Source of the DNA: Candidatus Sulfotelmatobacter sp.
GTDB taxonomy: Bacteria; Acidobacteriota; Terriglobia; Terriglobales; Acidobacteriaceae
Reading direction: 5' to 3'
NCBI GenBank assembly: GCA_030049565.1
Contig: JASIKQ010000294.1
Location: forward strand, 1-12,494
Length of the DNA stretch: 12,494 nucleotides
Shown: positions 11,628 to 12,494 of the stretch, in pieces
How positions within the stretch are numbered: position 1 is the first letter of the stretch
Layout of the letters: the number at the start of each line of letters is the position of its first letter
The notes under the pieces: generated by a model
The model's input: the letters and a program-made list of their open reading frames with translations, nothing else
The model's database searches: none
Told to the model about the DNA's origin: nothing
Made by a program: the position numbers and the translations under genes

Positions 11628-12494
11628 ATGCGATGGCTTGCGGTTCTTCTCTGCGTGTGGGCAATAACCAGTTCGGCTCAACTCACCATCCAAGGCCCGC
11701 AATCGACATATAACGGTCAGAATGTTTCGGAAATTGATTTGGTCGCCAACCCGCATCGCGATGTTGGACCGCTTTGGTCGCTGGTTGCGCAAAAGACGGA
11801 CCGGCCTTACTCGCAGGCGAAAGTTGAAGCCAGCATAGCTGCACTCCAAGACACGCATCTGTTTCAGAAAGTGCAGGTCAGCATCGTCCCGGAAATTTCG
11901 GGGCTAAGGCTGAATTTTCTCTTGGAGCCTGCCTATTACATTGGCATTATTCGTTTCCCCGGCGCCGAGAGATTTTCCTACACACGATTACTACAGGCGG
12001 CGGATTTTTCCGATCAGGATCCCTTCGTGAAAGATTGTCTGTCTCGCTCTGAAAAGTCGCTGGAAAACTTTCTGCAACAAAACGGATATTTCAGGCCCAG
12101 CGTACGGTCAACCGCCGAGATCGACGACGCGCACCAGATCGTGAACATTACTTTCTCCATTAAAACCGGACCGCAGGCACGCGTGGGCAGGGTTAGCTTC
12201 GAAGGCGTCAATCCAGCCGAGGATGCTCGCTTGAGCCGTTCTGTGCGCTCTTTGCGAGCCCGCTTCACGGGCGGATTGCTGAAGCCTGGAAAGCCGTACA
12301 CGCCGGAACGAATCAAATCCGCGACCAGGCTGATCCGGCGCACGCTATCAAAGGAGCACCATCTCGCCAGCAAAGTTCAAGAACAATCTCCTGCTTATCG
12401 CGGTGAGACGAACCGAGTCGACGTAACATTCAAAACCGAGGCCGGCCCAATCGTAATTGTCAGAACAACAGGCGCACGCGTCACTTGGGTTCCA
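11628..12494 (+). CDS. POTRA-domain outer-membrane assembly protein, BamA/TamA-like (partial)
   Basis: The first 289 codons of a gene running off the right edge. A signal peptide is clear (MRWLAVLLCVWAITSSAQ, cleavage likely before Q18). The rest reads as consecutive POTRA domains: about 32-101 (VSEIDLVANPHRD to LNFLLEP, with IAALQDTHLFQKVQVSI as the typical second helix and strand), 104-181 (IGIIRFPGAERFSY to ITFSIKTGP, with LENFLQQNGYFRPSV), and 185-275 (ARVGRVSFEGVN to VDVTFKTEAGP), with a fourth starting. POTRA arrays receive unfolded beta-barrel proteins in the periplasm; the C-terminal 16-strand barrel expected of the Omp85 family lies outside the window. BamA, TamA or a lineage-specific paralogue cannot be told apart. 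ATG 11628 is used; TTG 11619 is an alternative with better ribosome binding site spacing. Confidence 0.85.
   Translation, partial: MRWLAVLLCVWAITSSAQLTIQGPQSTYNGQNVSEIDLVANPHRDVGPLWSLVAQKTDRPYSQAKVEASIAALQDTHLFQKVQVSIVPEISGLRLNFLLEPAYYIGIIRFPGAERFSYTRLLQAADFSDQDPFVKDCLSRSEKSLENFLQQNGYFRPSVRSTAEIDDAHQIVNITFSIKTGPQARVGRVSFEGVNPAEDARLSRSVRSLRARFTGGLLKPGKPYTPERIKSATRLIRRTLSKEHHLASKVQEQSPAYRGETNRVDVTFKTEAGPIVIVRTTGARVTWVP

Overview
The window looks like chromosome from a flagellated, diderm (outer-membrane) bacterium with moderately high G+C. The diderm call rests on P-ring and L-ring genes (flgI, flgH) and on a POTRA-domain outer-membrane assembly protein. The gene mix and protein style recall Acidobacteriota, but that is an impression; no marker gene here settles it.

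Region 1 (1-8020, all minus strand) is a flagellar operon. In order of transcription it reads flgF, flgG, flgA, flgH, flgI, flgJ (rod-binding domain only), flgM, a small unknown ORF, an flgN-like gene, flgK and flgL (cut by the left edge). It encodes the distal rod, the P- and L-rings with their chaperone, the anti-sigma factor, the export chaperone and the hook-filament junction proteins. Most genes are separated by 3-40 bases or overlap by one. The exception is the 144-base gap before flgM, which holds two tandem sigma-28 (FliA-type) promoters. The late block flgM-orf-flgN-flgK-flgL can therefore be switched on by sigma-28 separately from the rod and ring genes. A weaker sigma-54-like site and an RBS-proximal hairpin lie just before flgF.

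Region 2 (8021-8956) has no convincing protein gene. Its middle (about 8688-8358, minus strand) looks like an undescribed structured RNA of about 330 nt. It has two homologous tandem domains, each with a TTCCGG-N12-CCGGRG hairpin, a GNRA-capped hairpin and a conserved CTGGYCGAGAMGAA box. A possible sigma-70-type promoter precedes it and a helix followed by a T-tract ends it. This is the most novel signal in the window.

Region 3 (8957-10550, minus strand) holds a JAMM/Mec-type metallopeptidase gene downstream of a cysM-type cysteine synthase gene. They match two parts of the CysO-dependent cysteine pathway of actinobacteria, but no CysO-like carrier gene is visible.

Region 4 (10551-12494, plus strand) starts with a divergent promoter region. 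It continues with a gene of unknown function (10709-11212), a poorly coding gap with overlapping inverted repeats, and the 5' part of a POTRA-domain, BamA/TamA-like outer-membrane protein gene that runs off the right edge. No tRNA, rRNA, CRISPR array, insertion sequence or integrase was seen.
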